From: Opitutaceae bacterium UBA6669
Lineage (GTDB): Bacteria; Verrucomicrobiota; Verrucomicrobiia; Opitutales; Opitutaceae
Assembly (NCBI GenBank): GCA_002455175.1
Contig: DKKJ01000080.1
Location: 10,083 to 15,570, forward strand
DNA: 5,488 nucleotides
Direction: 5' to 3'
A model generated the notes under the pieces. It did not search any database and was not told where the DNA came from. It saw only the letters and a program-made list of their open reading frames with translations. This document shows positions 5,329 to 5,488 of this stretch, one piece after another. The position numbers and the translations under genes are program-made. The stretch's first letter is position 1, and each line of letters begins with the position of its first letter.

Positions 5329-5488
5329 ACGGAAAGATGGGTAGCCATGGCATGCAGTGACGTTCGCAGACAACCTCTCTCTCGCGTCCGGAGATCGCGT
5401 GCCGCACACAAAGCCAGCTGATCCCTGTAAACGCGGTGCGTGCGAAGACCAACCCGGCCACGAGAGACGGCATTGTCTCAACACATCG
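5329..5488. other. Terminal stretch with no supported gene
   Basis: Both strands have open frames here, but none gives a recognisable protein. On the plus strand one frame is open from 5361 to the window end, with a possible GTG at 5436, too short to judge. With 5142-5165 and the repeat element, the gene-free stretch after the kinase gene is 347 bp. No tRNA fold or T-run terminator was seen. Confidence 0.4.

Noticed and set aside
4785..5411. Minus-strand open frame of 208 codons across the kinase C-terminus and the repeat element
   Set aside because: It is antisense to the conserved HATPase domain and then translates the inverted repeats. No recognisable protein features.
5361..5488. Start of another plus-strand gene with GTG at 5436
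   Set aside because: Only 17 codons remain before the window ends, there is no ribosome site and no recognisable motif.

Overview
The window looks like ordinary chromosomal DNA from a moderately GC-rich Gram-negative bacterium. My best guess is a verrucomicrobium, perhaps class Opitutae. That rests on a remembered resemblance of the HolA N-terminal half to proteins of that group, on the absence of Shine-Dalgarno motifs at all five gene starts, and on a hairpin-rich intergenic repeat of a kind I associate with such genomes. No search was possible, so the taxonomy is inference.

Layout, left to right. At 1-182 on the minus strand is the 5' end of a ribonucleotide reductase small subunit gene (nrdB), which runs off the window. 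Behind it is a 359-bp divergent intergenic region holding two imperfect 16-bp sites with a 16-bp gap. They fit the NrdR repressor box in sequence and spacing and would control nrdB. On the plus strand, 542-1510 and 1518-2489 are two tandem CorA-type divalent cation channels, about 49% identical by hand alignment and 7 bp apart. They converge on holA (DNA polymerase III delta subunit, minus strand, 2504-3625). Divergent from holA, after 160 bp, is a two-transmembrane, CusS-like sensor kinase gene (3786-5141, plus strand, GTG start). The last 347 bp have no convincing gene but contain a roughly 160-bp mosaic of inverted repeats.

The genes do not form one system. nrdB and holA both serve DNA synthesis (dNTP supply and clamp loading). 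The CorA pair is a likely two-gene operon for Mg2+/Co2+ transport. The sensor kinase may respond to a periplasmic signal, possibly a metal, but no response regulator is adjacent within the window.

The points most worth a second look are these. The sensor kinase has Asn-Ala where the phosphoacceptor His and its acidic neighbour should be, while every ATP-binding motif is intact. The CorA paralogues keep the same metal-sensing Asp pair but differ at a pore Thr position and in the external loop. The tandem NrdR-like boxes and the terminal repeat element also deserve checking. I found no CRISPR array, transposase, rRNA or tRNA, and no evidence of a wholly new multi-gene system.
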